From contig NZ_LGTB01000007.1 in assembly GCF_001238275.1 (NCBI RefSeq), positions 62,001 to 126,000 of the forward strand: DNA of 64,000 nucleotides, in the 5' to 3' direction. A program made the translations under genes and the position numbers. The DNA is from Bradyrhizobium viridifuturi (GTDB lineage Bacteria > Pseudomonadota > Alphaproteobacteria > Rhizobiales > Xanthobacteraceae). The notes under the pieces are model-generated. The model saw only the letters and a program-made list of their open reading frames with translations. It made no database searches and was not told the DNA's origin. How positions within the stretch are numbered: position 1 is the first letter of the stretch; each line of letters starts with the position of its first letter. Shown piece by piece: positions 19,796 to 28,854 of this stretch.

Positions 19796-19906
19796 CGGGA
19801 CGATCCTTGGGCGTATCGGAGATATGACGGGAATTTTGCAGGGCTTTTTCGGAATTTGGGGCTGCGGAGTCAAGGCAAACCCGGCCGCCGAGCAGTGTCT
19901 CTCCTC

Positions 19907-20028
19907 CGTCGTCCCGGCGAAGGCCGGGACCCATAACCACGAATCCTGGTTGGGTTGCACGCTGTGGCCCCAGCGTGCCGCATCACCAACAATCGGGGTA
20001 ATGGGTCCCGGCTTTCGCCGGGACGACG
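19907..20028. repeat. Palindromic REP-like element, family R1, copy 3
   Basis: Ends TCGTCCCGGCGAAGGCCGGG and the matching complement CCCGGCTTTCGCCGGGACGA, each able to fold on its own. It lies between the HAD phosphatase stop and the dapD start, both on the minus strand. Confidence 0.75.
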
Positions 20029-20038
20029 TATGGAGGGA

Positions 20039-20728
20039 TCAGGGCTTCAACCGCTGCAGGAAACCCGTGAGATCATCCGTGACATGGTCGACATGCGCCG
20101 CATCGCGGCCTTCGAGCTCCCAGGTCTCGCGCACTACTTCCTGGCTGCCGTCGGGCACCACCAGCACGGTGGTCATGCCGAGCTCATGCGGCACCACCAG
20201 ATTGCGTGCGAGGTCCTCGAACATCGCGGCTTTCGCCGGATCGACGTCGTGCAGCCTGAGGAACTTCTGGTAGGTCTGCGGCGCAGGTTTCGGCTCGAGA
20301 TCGGCGGCGATGATGTCGAACACGCCGTCGAAATGGTGACCGATGCCGAGCCGGCCGAGCACCGCATCGACATGGTCGACCGAGCCGTTGGTCAGGATCA
20401 GCTTGCGCCCCGGCAGTTCGGCGATCGCAGCCCCCATCACCGGATTCGGTTGCAGCGGCGAGTGGTCGATCTTGTGCACATAGGCGAGATAGTCGTCGGC
20501 CTGCACGCCGTGCTCGGTCATCATGCCGCGCATCGTGGTGCCGTAGCGCAGGTAATAGTCCTTCTGCAGCCGCCGCGCCTCCTCGGGCGAGATTTTCAGC
20601 CAGTTGCCGACGAACTCGCCGATCCGCGCATCGACCTGCTGCCACAGATTGACGTGATGCGGATACAGCGTGTTGTCGAGGTCGAACACCCAGGTCTCGA
20701 CGTGAGCGAAGCTGCGGGGAGTTTTCAT
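20039..20728 (-). CDS. HAD-family pyrimidine 5'-nucleotidase
   Basis: HAD phosphatase of the SDT1/pyrimidine nucleotidase type. Motif I is WVFDLDNTLYP (nucleophile and general acid Asp), motif II is LILTNGS, the motif III lysine is in EPKPAPQTYQKF, and motif IV is AAMFEDLARNL. The start at 20728 (MKTPRSFAHVE) gives 229 residues. It lies upstream of dapD, with an R1 repeat in each flank. Confidence 0.9.
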   Translation of the reverse strand: MKTPRSFAHVETWVFDLDNTLYPHHVNLWQQVDARIGEFVGNWLKISPEEARRLQKDYYLRYGTTMRGMMTEHGVQADDYLAYVHKIDHSPLQPNPVMGAAIAELPGRKLILTNGSVDHVDAVLGRLGIGHHFDGVFDIIAADLEPKPAPQTYQKFLRLHDVDPAKAAMFEDLARNLVVPHELGMTTVLVVPDGSQEVVRETWELEGRDAAHVDHVTDDLTGFLQRLKP

Positions 20729-20772
20729 TATTGCCCTCCAGCGATCAGCGCGAACGTCGCAGAGCCCTCCGC

Positions 20773-20892
20773 CGTCGTCCTGGCGAAAGCCAGGACCCAT
20801 ACCGCGGAATCTATCAATAAGGCACGATGCCCGTCGTTCTTCGCCAAACGCAGTCTTGTGGTTATGGGTCCTGGCTTTCGCCAGGACGACGG
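20773..20892. repeat. Palindromic REP-like element, family R1, copy 4
   Basis: Ends CGTCCTGGCGAAAGCCAGGA and TCCTGGCTTTCGCCAGGACG. This copy is almost identical to copy 2 in its arms. It separates the DUF1036 gene from the HAD phosphatase gene. Confidence 0.75.
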
Positions 20893-20918
20893 TGATGTAT
20901 GTGGCGCCAGCGTCTTCA

Positions 20919-21965
20919 TCATGGCATCGCAAAGCGCAGCGTCTTGCCGCCGCTGGTCATGTCGACGGTGGTGAAGCCGAGCGCGGTGAGGCCGCGGGTG
21001 GCGCAATCGCCTTGCTCGTTGACCTCGAACTTGCTTTCGCGGGTGCAGAGCTGCACCGCGCCGCCCCAGTTCAGCGGCTTGTCCTTGATCTTGATGGTGC
21101 GGTTGTCGCCGTCGACCGCTTCGGCGAAGGAATAGATCTGCTTCGGCGTGCCTGACACGTCGGGATGCAGGCATTTGCCGGGGTCGATGCGATACCAGCC
21201 GCGGCTGGTCACCGCCTTGCCGTCGTCGGTCGCGACCGCGGCCATCACCTTGTACTGGGTATCGTTGCACCAGGTCAGCCCTGAGGCGGACGGCTTCTGC
21301 ACGGCATCGACCATGGTGGTGAAGAAGCTCGGCGACTGCACGATGTCGCTGGCGAGCCCGCGGCTCTTGAGGAAGGCCGACAGCGCGCTCTGCGTCTTCG
21401 GCCCGTCGACGCCGTCGATCGGCGCCGCATCGTAGCCCGCGATCACCAAGAGACGCTGGATGCCGGCGAGCCGCGCCTGCTCGTCGTCATACTCGCTGTC
21501 CTCGGCGAGGTAGGCGACGAGATTGCCGTCATCGGTTTGCGTCGGCGTGATCTGGGTAAATTGCGCCGGCGTCTGCCCGGAGCGGCATTGCCGCGCGGCG
21601 GCGATCACGAAATTGTCCTGCGCGACGCAGAGCGTATCGGTGCCGTTCTGCGGGATCGGCGAGGCGCCGTAGACGCCGAGCGCGCGGGCATTGAGCAGCA
21701 CGCGATCGGCGGTGAGCGCGCCCTGCACCACGACCCGGCAGGTCGCGGGATCGATGCGGAACCAGCCGCGGGTTGCGGTTGCGGCCTTGTCGTCGATGCC
21801 GATCGCGGCCTCGATCACGTAGCTCATGCGGTTGCAGAGCTTGAGGTCGGCATGCGCCGGCGCCGACGAGAACAGGAACGACATCAGCGCGGCCGGCAGC
21901 GACATCGCGAGCCGCGCCGCCGGCGACCGGCGAGGGATCCTCGCCGTGTGTCCCGTGCCTGCCAT
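20919..21965 (-). CDS. Exported protein with two DUF1036 domains
   Basis: 348 residues with a signal peptide (MSLPAALMSFLFSSAPAHA). Two copies of DUF1036 flank a middle region: copy 1 begins LKLCNRMSYVIEAAIG near residue 41, and copy 2 begins LTWCNDTQYKVMAAVA near residue 235. Each has the RGWFRIDPATC or RGWYRIDPGKC signature. The middle has a peptidoglycan-binding-like helix block (IQRLLVIAGYDAAPIDGVDG, then PKTQSALSAFLK). The ATG overlaps the argB stop (TAATG), so translation is coupled to argB. Function unknown; a cell-wall-associated role is an inference from the middle block. Confidence 0.82.
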   Translation of the reverse strand: MAGTGHTARIPRRSPAARLAMSLPAALMSFLFSSAPAHADLKLCNRMSYVIEAAIGIDDKAATATRGWFRIDPATCRVVVQGALTADRVLLNARALGVYGASPIPQNGTDTLCVAQDNFVIAAARQCRSGQTPAQFTQITPTQTDDGNLVAYLAEDSEYDDEQARLAGIQRLLVIAGYDAAPIDGVDGPKTQSALSAFLKSRGLASDIVQSPSFFTTMVDAVQKPSASGLTWCNDTQYKVMAAVATDDGKAVTSRGWYRIDPGKCLHPDVSGTPKQIYSFAEAVDGDNRTIKIKDKPLNWGGAVQLCTRESKFEVNEQGDCATRGLTALGFTTVDMTSGGKTLRFAMP

Positions 21966-22858
21966 TACTTGTGGATCAGCGTGCCGGTGCCCTGGTTGGT
22001 GAAGAGCTCGAGCAGCACGGCGTGCTGGGTCTTGCCGTCGATGATCACGACGCCCTGCACGCCCTGTTCGAGCGCGTAGATGCAGGTTTCGACCTTCGGG
22101 ATCATGCCGCCGGAGATCGTGCCGTCGGCGATCAGCTTGCGCGCTTCCTTGATCGACAGGTCCGGAATCAGCTTCTTCGACTTGTCGAGCACGCCGGGCA
22201 CGTCGGTCAGCAGCAGCAGGCGCTTGGCCTTCAGCGCACCCGCGATCGCGCCGGCAAAGGTGTCGGCGTTGATGTTGAGCGTCTGGCCGTCCTGCGAGGT
22301 GGCCAGCGGCGCCAGCACCGGGATCAGCTCGTAGCCGATCAGCTGGTTGAGCAGCGTCAGGTCGACCTTTTCGGGATCGCCGACGAAGCCGAGATCGACC
22401 GCCTTCTCGATGTTGGAATCGGGGTCGACCATGGTGCGCGTCGTCTTCGACGCCTTCACCATGTTGCCGTCCTTGCCGGAGAGGCCCACGGCTTTGCCGC
22501 CGGCCTCATTGATGTAGCCGACGATCTGCTTGTTGACCGAGCCCGCCAGCACCATCTCGACGATCTCGATGGTCGCGGCGTCGGTGATACGAAGGCCGGC
22601 GGCGAATTCCGACTGGATGCCGAGGCGCTTCAGCATGGTCGCGATCTGTGGCCCGCCGCCATGCACGACCACCGGGTTGATCGCGGTCTGCTCGAGCAGC
22701 ACGATGTCGCGCGCGAACGCCTTGGCGGTGTCCTCGGCGCCCATGGCATGGCCGCCGTACTTAATGACGATGGTTTCCTCGTCATACTCCTGCATGTGCG
22801 GCAGCGCCTCGGACAGGATGCGGGCCTGATCGAGCGGGCTGATGTGCTGGTCGGTCAT
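21965..22858 (-). CDS. argB: Acetylglutamate kinase
   Basis: Phosphorylates N-acetyl-L-glutamate in arginine synthesis. The amino-acid kinase fold shows the ATP-phosphate lysine in [10 protein letters not shown], the substrate loop [10 protein letters not shown], the arginine contact region GLRITDAAT, and the second lysine region near [10 protein letters not shown]. Length 297 is usual for arginine-sensitive forms. It is the third gene from the left in the yidC-engB-DUF423-argB minus-strand series. Confidence 0.96.
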   Translation of the reverse strand: MTDQHISPLDQARILSEALPHMQEYDEETIVIKYGGHAMGAEDTAKAFARDIVLLEQTAINPVVVHGGGPQIATMLKRLGIQSEFAAGLRITDAATIEIVEMVLAGSVNKQIVGYINEAGGKAVGLSGKDGNMVKASKTTRTMVDPDSNIEKAVDLGFVGDPEKVDLTLLNQLIGYELIPVLAPLATSQDGQTLNINADTFAGAIAGALKAKRLLLLTDVPGVLDKSKKLIPDLSIKEARKLIADGTISGGMIPKVETCIYALEQGVQGVVIIDGKTQHAVLLELFTNQGTGTLIHK

Positions 22859-22927
22859 GGGGCTGGGCTCATCGTCAGCGGAGGGACGGGCGCGGTTCTA
22901 TCTGATTGCCGGGCAGGGCGCAAAGCG

Positions 22928-23040
22928 TCTTGACCCTCTGCCCTTGTGGGAGAGGGGCGCTTCGCACAGCGAAGCGGGGTGAGGGGTCTGTCCCCTCCTA
23001 TGGCCACCTTTTCCCACATGGGGAGAAGGAAGAAAGGCAA
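22928..23040. repeat. Dispersed intergenic repeat with short hairpins
   Basis: Contains CCCTTGTGGGAGAGGGGCGC, CGCTTCGCACAGCGAAGCG (a 7-bp-arm hairpin) and GGGGTGAGGGG with a partly complementary CCCACATGGGGAGAAGG end. The pattern matches a family of intergenic elements common in Bradyrhizobium. It lies between DUF423 and argB on the minus strand. Confidence 0.55.
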
Positions 23041-23412
23041 TTATGAACCCTTCGGCCACATCGCCGAAACCGCCAGCACCAGCCAGCTCAGGATCAGCAA
23101 TGTTCCGCCGGTCGGCGCGGCCATCGGAAACAGTCCGTGGCCGGCATACTGGCGCAGCACCAGGTCGCCCGCGAACAATGACGCCGCGATGACGAAGCCG
23201 GCCGCGGCCACGATTCCGAGCTTGGCATGAACGATCGCGCGGTCCGCGACCGCAATGGTCGCGATAACGGCGGGTACATGGAACAGCAGCATCGAGGACG
23301 CCGCCGCCAGCCGCGTGGCATCAGGCAAATGAGCCGCGGCCGCCGCCAGCATCACGCCGCAGGCGCCCATCACGGCGGCGCAGACGATCAGGAATCGGGA
23401 TACGCCGCTCAT
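23041..23412 (-). CDS. DUF423 membrane protein
   Basis: 123 residues with four hydrophobic segments: FLIVCAAVMGACGVMLAAAAA, the HVPAVIATIAVAD region, IVAAAGFVIAASLFAGDLVL and TLLILSWLVLAVSA. The G-DL/V-L-R-Q pattern near residue 85 fits DUF423/YgdD. The function of this inner-membrane family is unknown. Its start overlaps the engB stop by four bases (ATGA). Confidence 0.85.
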   Translation of the reverse strand: MSGVSRFLIVCAAVMGACGVMLAAAAAHLPDATRLAAASSMLLFHVPAVIATIAVADRAIVHAKLGIVAAAGFVIAASLFAGDLVLRQYAGHGLFPMAAPTGGTLLILSWLVLAVSAMWPKGS

Positions 23413-24062
23413 CGACGCCGTTCCTCGATCAGGCGCACCATGGCGGCGCGCAGCTCCGGCATGCCATCGCCGGTGCGCGACGAGGTCACCAGCACGTCGG
23501 GGAACGCGGCGGGATGTTTTGCCAGCGTCGCAATGGTATCGGCGATCGTGGTCTTGAGTTCGCCGGCCTTGACCTGGTCGGCCTTGGTCAGCACGACCTG
23601 GTAGCTGACCGCGGATTTATCCAGCGTCTTCAGCACGTCGAGATCGACGTCCTTGATGCCGTGGCGCGCGTCGATCAGCACATAGACCCGCGCCAGCGTC
23701 GCGCGGCCGAGCAGGAATTTGTGGATCAGCGCCGTCCACGACGCCACCTTGGTCTTCGGCGCCGAGGCGTAGCCGTAGCCCGGCATGTCGACCAGGCGGA
23801 AGTTCGCGTTCTCCGGGCCCTCGAAGAAGATCAGCTCCTGGGTCCGGCCCGGCGTATGCGAGGTACGCGCGAGCGCGCTGCGGCCGGTCAGCGCGTTGAT
23901 CAGGCTCGATTTGCCGACATTGGAGCGGCCGGCAAAGGCGACCTCGAGGCCGGCCATTGGCGGCAACGTCTCGATCGAGGGCGAGGCCCAGATGAAGCGC
24001 CAGTCGCCGGCGAACAGCTTGCGTCCCTGCTCGATCAGCTCCGCATCGGGTTCGGTGGTCAT
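23409..24062 (-). CDS. engB: Ribosome biogenesis GTP-binding protein YihA/EngB
   Basis: GTPase needed for assembly of the large ribosomal subunit. G1 is AGRSNVGKSSL, G2 lies at SHTPGRTQ, G3 is VDMPGYGYA, G4 is LTKADQV and G5 is VTSSRTG. 217 residues. It lies downstream of yidC and upstream of the DUF423 gene, the normal order in this group. Confidence 0.96.
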   Translation of the reverse strand: MTTEPDAELIEQGRKLFAGDWRFIWASPSIETLPPMAGLEVAFAGRSNVGKSSLINALTGRSALARTSHTPGRTQELIFFEGPENANFRLVDMPGYGYASAPKTKVASWTALIHKFLLGRATLARVYVLIDARHGIKDVDLDVLKTLDKSAVSYQVVLTKADQVKAGELKTTIADTIATLAKHPAAFPDVLVTSSRTGDGMPELRAAMVRLIEERRR

Positions 24063-24138
24063 CGAAGGGTCCCACTTCGTCTTGGCCGGCGTAGCTCCAG
24101 CCGTTCACGTCGACGTCTTGCTACCCTCCAATACGTGG

Positions 24139-24161
24139 ATGCCCGGCACAAGGCCGGGCAT
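24139..24161. terminator. Hairpin after yidC
   Basis: ATGCCCGGC and GCCGGGCAT form a perfect 9-bp stem around ACAAG, 30 bases past the yidC stop and before engB. There is no T-run. It is a likely attenuator or 3'-end stabiliser of the yidC message. Confidence 0.55.
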
Positions 24162-24190
24162 GACGCATTGATGGGCGAGGTTGCCGGAAG

Positions 24191-26062
24191 CTACGTCGGC
24201 TTCTTTGCGAACGTCGACTTCAGATTGTCGAACAACTCCACCTTCACGCCGTTCTTGCGCATGATGAAGCTCTGCTGCAGCACCGAGAGCGTGTTGTTCC
24301 AGGCCCAGTAGATCACGAGACCCGCCGGGAAGCCGGCCAGCATGAAGGTGAAGATCAGCGGCATCCAGTCGAAGATGATCTTCTGGGTCGGATCCGGCGG
24401 CGCCGGGTTGAGCTTCATCTGCACCCACATCGTGATGCCCATGATGATCGGCCAGATGCCCATCACCAGATAGGCGCCGAAATGCGGTCCGAGCAGCGCG
24501 ATCGGATCGAACGGGATCAGACCGAACAGCGTGAACAGGTTGGTCGGATCCGGCGCCGAAAGGTCCTTGATCCAGCCGAAGAACGGCGCGTGCCGCATCT
24601 CGATGGTGATGAACAGCACCTTGTAGAGCGAGAAGAACACCGGGATCTGCAAGGCGACGGGAAGACAACCGGCGATCGGGTTGATCTTCTCCTTCTTGTA
24701 GATCTCCATCATCTCCTGCTGCTGCTTCACGCGGTCGTCAGGATAGCGTTCCTTCAGCGCCTGCAACTGCGGCTGCACCGACTTCATCTTCGCCATCGAG
24801 GCGTAGGACTTGTTGGCGAGCGGGAAGAACAACAGCTTCACGATCACCGTCACCAGCAGGATCGCGATGCCGAAATTGCCGACCAGGCGATAGAACCAGT
24901 CCAGCGCCAGGAACATCGGCTTGGTGATGAAGTAGAAGTGGCCCCAGTCGATCAGCAGATCGAAATGGTTGAGGCCGAGCTGCTTGTTGTAGCCGCCGAA
25001 GCCGACCAGCGGGAAGTTGAGGCCGACGGTCGCGGCTTCCTTGGCGCCGGCGAACAGCCGCGCGTTGGCAACGCCGGTGCCGCCGATCGGGATGGTCTGC
25101 GCGCCGAGCATGTAGTCGGCCTGGTAGCGCTTGTCGCCGGTGGTGAACCGCGCGCTTTCGAGCGTCGCGTTGGTCTCGGGCAGCAGCGCGGTGGCCCAGT
25201 ATTTGTCGGTGATGCCGAGCCAGCCGTCGGTGACCTTCGAGAACACGATGCCGCGCGAATTGCCGCCGGTCGAGGTCTTGGCCTCGTCGAGGTTCTTGTA
25301 GGTGTACTCCTGCAGGCCCTGTTCGCCGAGATAGCCGATCGGGCCTTCGTGCAGGATGGCGTAGCCCGACACCGGCGGCTTGCCGCCGCGCGAGATCAGG
25401 CCGAACGGATACAGCGTCACCGGCGCGCTGCCTTGATTGTTGACCTCATCCTTGATGCTGAAGAGGTAGCGATCGTCGATCGAGATGGTGCGGCGGAAGG
25501 TCAGGCCCTGGCCGTTCTCATACTTCAGAACCACGGGGGTGCTCGGCGACAGGCTGTTCGACCCCTCCTGCTGCCAGACGGTCTCGGCGTTCGGGGTCTT
25601 CACCGACGCGCCGTTCGCGGTCAGCCACAGGAACTCGGCATAATAAGGCTCGGCGGTGCCCGACGGCGACAGCAGCACGACAGCCGGCGATTTGGGATCG
25701 ACCGTCTCGCGGAACTGGACCAGCGCCAGATCGTCGATCCGGGCGCCCTTCAGCGCGATGCTGCCGATCACGCGCGGAGTGTCGATCTTGATGCGCGGGC
25801 CCGAGGCGAGAACCGTCTCGCGGCTCGCCACCGGCGCGTCAGCGGCAGGCGTGCCGGGTGCGGGGGATGGCGTTGCCGTGGCTCCGGGAGCGGCGCCAGG
25901 CGCGGCACCCGGCGTCGCCTGCGGCGCCGGCTTCAGCAGCTCGGCCTGCTTCTGCGCCTCGCGCTGCTTCTCCATCTGCGGCACATTGTAGAAATATTGC
26001 CAGGCGATCAGGACGAGGCCGGACAGAATGACGGCAAGGATCGTGTTGCGGTTGTCGGACAT
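24191..26062 (-). CDS. yidC: Membrane protein insertase YidC
   Basis: Inserts and folds inner-membrane proteins with or without SecYEG. An N-terminal anchor (TILAVILSGLVLIAWQYFY) is followed by a Pro/Ala-rich linker, the large periplasmic beta-sandwich (about residues 90-380), then five membrane segments of the Oxa1 core from about residue 385 (LDWFYRLVGNFGIAILLVTV). The core arginine region reads LANKSYASMAKMKSVQPQ. 623 residues, usual for the Gram-negative form. The start lies three bases after the rnpA stop, with no yidD between. Confidence 0.97.
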   Translation of the reverse strand: MSDNRNTILAVILSGLVLIAWQYFYNVPQMEKQREAQKQAELLKPAPQATPGAAPGAAPGATATPSPAPGTPAADAPVASRETVLASGPRIKIDTPRVIGSIALKGARIDDLALVQFRETVDPKSPAVVLLSPSGTAEPYYAEFLWLTANGASVKTPNAETVWQQEGSNSLSPSTPVVLKYENGQGLTFRRTISIDDRYLFSIKDEVNNQGSAPVTLYPFGLISRGGKPPVSGYAILHEGPIGYLGEQGLQEYTYKNLDEAKTSTGGNSRGIVFSKVTDGWLGITDKYWATALLPETNATLESARFTTGDKRYQADYMLGAQTIPIGGTGVANARLFAGAKEAATVGLNFPLVGFGGYNKQLGLNHFDLLIDWGHFYFITKPMFLALDWFYRLVGNFGIAILLVTVIVKLLFFPLANKSYASMAKMKSVQPQLQALKERYPDDRVKQQQEMMEIYKKEKINPIAGCLPVALQIPVFFSLYKVLFITIEMRHAPFFGWIKDLSAPDPTNLFTLFGLIPFDPIALLGPHFGAYLVMGIWPIIMGITMWVQMKLNPAPPDPTQKIIFDWMPLIFTFMLAGFPAGLVIYWAWNNTLSVLQQSFIMRKNGVKVELFDNLKSTFAKKPT

Positions 26063-26065
26063 CTC

Positions 26066-26446
26066 TTAGGGTCTCGTCATTCCATTCGGATTGGGCGCGC
26101 GTTTGTTACCCGCCTTTTGCGCAGGCCGGTCGAGGCGGCGCAGCGCCGACCGCAGGTCGTCAATCATGGTCGCAAAGTCGCGGGTCAGCGCGTCACGGCG
26201 GCCGACTAGCACATAATCATGGTGTGGCCGCATGAATACGGCATCGACCCGTCTCATCACTTCGCGAAGCCGGCGGCGGATGCGGTTGCGCTCGGTCGCG
26301 GTGCCATTCTTCTTGGTGACGGTATAGCCGACGCGGATCGGGCCCTGATCGTCGCGCGGGCGGCCCTGCAGCACAAAAGCTGCGGTATTCGCCCGTGCGC
26401 CATTGGCAACGGCGAGGAAATCCGCCCGCTGCCTCAGCCGATCCAT
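26066..26446 (-). CDS. rnpA: Ribonuclease P protein component
   Basis: Protein subunit of RNase P, which matures tRNA 5' ends. The start MDRLRQRADFLAVANG and the RNR motif (TERNRIRRRLREVMR) are typical. The C-terminal tail, rich in Lys and Asn/Pro, extends past the usual fold (126 residues in all). It sits 31 bases after rpmH, the universal neighbour. Confidence 0.96.
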   Translation of the reverse strand: MDRLRQRADFLAVANGARANTAAFVLQGRPRDDQGPIRVGYTVTKKNGTATERNRIRRRLREVMRRVDAVFMRPHHDYVLVGRRDALTRDFATMIDDLRSALRRLDRPAQKAGNKRAPNPNGMTRP

Positions 26447-26477
26447 AATGGTATCTCCGGGGAGGAGACGTCCGGGC

Positions 26478-26612
26478 TCAGGCGCTCAGGCGCTTGCGGC
26501 CACGCGCGCGACGCGCGGCGAGGACCTTGCGGCCGCCGGCCGTGGCGAGACGGGCGCGGAAGCCGTGACGGCGCTTGCGCACCAGTTTGCTGGGTTGATA
26601 AGTCCGCTTCAC
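26478..26612 (-). CDS. rpmH: 50S ribosomal protein L34
   Basis: 44 residues starting at GTG (position 26612): [20 protein letters not shown] at the N-terminus and ending [10 protein letters not shown]. This is the complete L34 sequence. Very rich in Arg/Lys, as required for a 23S rRNA-binding protein. First gene of the rpmH-rnpA-yidC cluster; its promoter must lie in 26613-26975. Confidence 0.96.
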   Translation of the reverse strand: MKRTYQPSKLVRKRRHGFRARLATAGGRKVLAARRARGRKRLSA

Positions 26613-26975
26613 GGGTAATTCTCCGCTGACCGGGCAATTTGCCGTTGTATTGAGATGGAGTCCGGTGATGCTGGCGGGCCCAAACGAGCCGTTTACGGCC
26701 CCAAAGAGCCGCCCCCGGTCAAGAACCGGGCCATCGCGGACAGTTGGCGCGGCTTATAAGGGAGCGCCCTGTTTTCGTCAATGTCACAGGGCGTCGCAAA
26801 GAGGCTTCTTTGAAACGTCGCAATTGGGGCGAATATAACTGTTTTCGCGGGGTTTTTGACGGTGAGGAGCGCTTCTGGGCGTTCGGGGAACCGCCGACAT
26901 TAGCGATCCGTAATTTGACCGGCTTGGGGGCCGGGCCGCATCTTCCGACCCCTAAGCCAAACAAGGCCTTATCTT
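26613..26975. promoter_or_regulatory. Divergent control region of rpmH and a sensor kinase
   Basis: 363 bases without a supported gene between two divergent genes. It holds CGCCCTGT/ACAGGGCG arms (26765-26772 and 26786-26793) and the small hairpin CAAAGAGGCTTCTTTG just after. Part of it is AT-richer (TATAACTGTTTTCGCGG), as expected of promoters. No boxes can be assigned with confidence. Confidence 0.4.
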
Positions 26976-28454
26976 GTGGCTCTAACTGACGATCAGGCGA
27001 CCGCGCAGAACCAGCGGCCCAAGCCGACCCTGCGGCTCGGGTTGTCGGGCAAGCTTTTGCTGCTGACGATTCCGCTGGTGATGATCGCCGGGCTCCTGAT
27101 CTACGTTCCGGCCATCGCCAACTTCCGCATGAACCGGCTCAACGACCGCCTGGCCGCCGCCAATACCGCAGCGCTGGTGCTCGATGCCGCCCCTTCGGGC
27201 CTGGTGCCGGATTCGCTGGCCCGGCAGATCCTGACCAGCATCGGCGCCCGCGCGGTCGCCATCAAGCTCGGTCAACAGCGCCGCCTGCTCGCCAGCGCCG
27301 ACCTGCCGGCCGCGATCGATCATGACGTCGACATGCGGGACATGACGGTGTGGTCGGCGATCGTCGACGCCTTCGAGATCATGCTGGAGCACGGTGACCA
27401 GACCATCCGCGTGGTCGGTCCGGCGCCCGGCCAGGCCCAGTTCATCGAGGTCGTGATCGACGAGAAGCCGCTGCGGCAGGCGATGTACCGCTTCTCGCGC
27501 AACGTGCTGGTCGTTGCGCTCCTGATCGCCGGCCTGACCGCCGGCCTGGTCTACCTGGCGCTGCATTATCTGTTCGTGCGGCCGATGCGACGGCTGACCG
27601 CGAGCCTGGTCGGCTTCCACGAGAATCCGGAGAGTTCGGCGCGAATCATCGTGCCGAGCCAGCGCGGCGACGAGATCGGCGTTGCCGAGCGCGAGCTTTC
27701 GGACATGCAGCGCGACCTCGTCTCGATGCTGCATCAGAAGAGCCGCCTCGCCGCGCTCGGGCTCGCCGTCTCCAAGATCAACCACGATCTGCGCAACCTG
27801 TTGGCGTCATCGCAATTGCTGTCGGACCAACTCGCCAGCGTGCCCGACCCGCGGGTGCAGCGCTTCGCGCCGAAATTGCTGCGCTCGCTGGAGCGCGCCA
27901 TCGCGTTCTGCCAGTCGACATTGTCCTATGGCCGCGCGCAGGAGGCGGCGCCCGACCGCCGCGTGATCATGGTGGAGCCGGCGGTTGCCGAGGTACGCGA
28001 GTCGGCTGGGCTTGCGACTGACGTCTCGATCACCTGGATCAGCGCGATCGAGCGCGGCCTGACCATCGACGCTGACCCCGACCAGTTGTTCCGCGTGCTG
28101 CTCAACCTGGTGCGCAACGCAAGCCAGGCGCTGGAAAGCCGGCAGGACGGCGATGGCGGTGCGCAGCAGATCCGCATCACGGGCCGCCGCGAGGGCACGG
28201 TTGCGATCATCGAGGTATCCGACACTGGCCCCGGCGTTCCGGCCAAGGCGCGCGAGCATCTGTTCGAGGCGTTCCAGACCTCCGGCCGCCCCGGCGGCAG
28301 CGGGCTCGGCCTTGCGATCGCCGCCGAGCTGATCCGCGCCCATGGCGGCCACATCCATCTGGTCGAGGGCACCATCGGCGCCACCTTCCGGATCTCGATC
28401 CCGGATCGCCCGGTGGAATTGCTGTCGGTCCGCAGCGAGCGGGCACGGGCGTAA
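26976..28454 (+). CDS. Membrane sensor histidine kinase
   Basis: Two membrane segments (about residues 28-52 and 175-197) enclose a periplasmic sensor of ~120 residues. A HAMP-like region (RPMRRLTASLVGF onward) follows. The phospho-acceptor box is SKINHDLRNLLASSQ (His near 267), then the ATPase domain: N box LLNLVRNASQAL, G1 VSDTGPGVP and G2 GGSGLGLAIAAE. The start is GTG at 26976. No response regulator is adjacent, so it is an orphan kinase. 492 residues; the signal is unknown. Confidence 0.9.
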   Translation: MALTDDQATAQNQRPKPTLRLGLSGKLLLLTIPLVMIAGLLIYVPAIANFRMNRLNDRLAAANTAALVLDAAPSGLVPDSLARQILTSIGARAVAIKLGQQRRLLASADLPAAIDHDVDMRDMTVWSAIVDAFEIMLEHGDQTIRVVGPAPGQAQFIEVVIDEKPLRQAMYRFSRNVLVVALLIAGLTAGLVYLALHYLFVRPMRRLTASLVGFHENPESSARIIVPSQRGDEIGVAERELSDMQRDLVSMLHQKSRLAALGLAVSKINHDLRNLLASSQLLSDQLASVPDPRVQRFAPKLLRSLERAIAFCQSTLSYGRAQEAAPDRRVIMVEPAVAEVRESAGLATDVSITWISAIERGLTIDADPDQLFRVLLNLVRNASQALESRQDGDGGAQQIRITGRREGTVAIIEVSDTGPGVPAKAREHLFEAFQTSGRPGGSGLGLAIAAELIRAHGGHIHLVEGTIGATFRISIPDRPVELLSVRSERARA

Positions 28455-28605
28455 GGCCGTTCCGGTACTCCGGGGCGGCTAGAGCGTTCCGAAAATGGCG
28501 TTTCCAGAGCTTGCCAACTGGACCGGGAGCCTGTAGCTAGAGCGCTCTTTCGCGACGTTCCGGGGCTCCCGGAGCCATGCGGGCTTCAAGCCCTGCAGCG
28601 AAAAT

Positions 28606-28682
28606 GCGCCCGTAGCTCAGCTGGATAGAGCATCAGACTACGAATCTGAGGGTCGGACGTTCGAATCGTTCCGGGCGCGCCA
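28606..28682 (+). tRNA. tRNA-Arg (anticodon ACG)
   Basis: Complete cloverleaf. The acceptor GCGCCCG pairs with CGGGCGC at 28672-28678, G is the discriminator, and CCA is encoded (28680-28682). The anticodon stem TCAGA/TCTGA encloses loop CTACGAA, giving ACG. The T-arm contains GTTCGAATC. No duplicated 3' end or integrase is found next to it, so no element uses it as an attachment site within the window. Confidence 0.97.
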
Positions 28683-28793
28683 TTCATCTTTGATTTCATT
28701 GGGTTTTTAAGGCATGTGCCCAGCGGCGAGACCGCTGTGCTCGGACCTCTCGTGCCGAGGCGCGGTCAAATACTTGTGCGGCGCAGTATGTGT

Positions 28794-28808
28794 TGTTGCA
28801 TTGCAACA
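28794..28808. promoter_or_regulatory. 15-bp palindrome upstream of a small exported protein
   Basis: TGTTGCATTGCAACA is a perfect inverted repeat (7-bp arms, one central base), 47 bases upstream of the GTG at 28855. Its size and place suit a dimeric regulator's operator. No regulator is adjacent. Confidence 0.5.
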
Positions 28809-28854
28809 AAATCGGCCTATGTCGGCTTCTCAAGTCCGATTGAGGAGCCTTCAC

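Noticed and set aside
26063..26065. A yidD gene between rnpA and yidC
   Set aside because: Only three bases separate rnpA and yidC, so there is no room for it.
24482..26209. 575-codon open frame opposite yidC
   Set aside because: Antisense shadow of an unmistakable yidC; low-complexity product without domains.
28606..28682. tRNA-Arg as attachment site of an integrative element
   Set aside because: No integrase and no repeat of the tRNA 3' end are found in the window.
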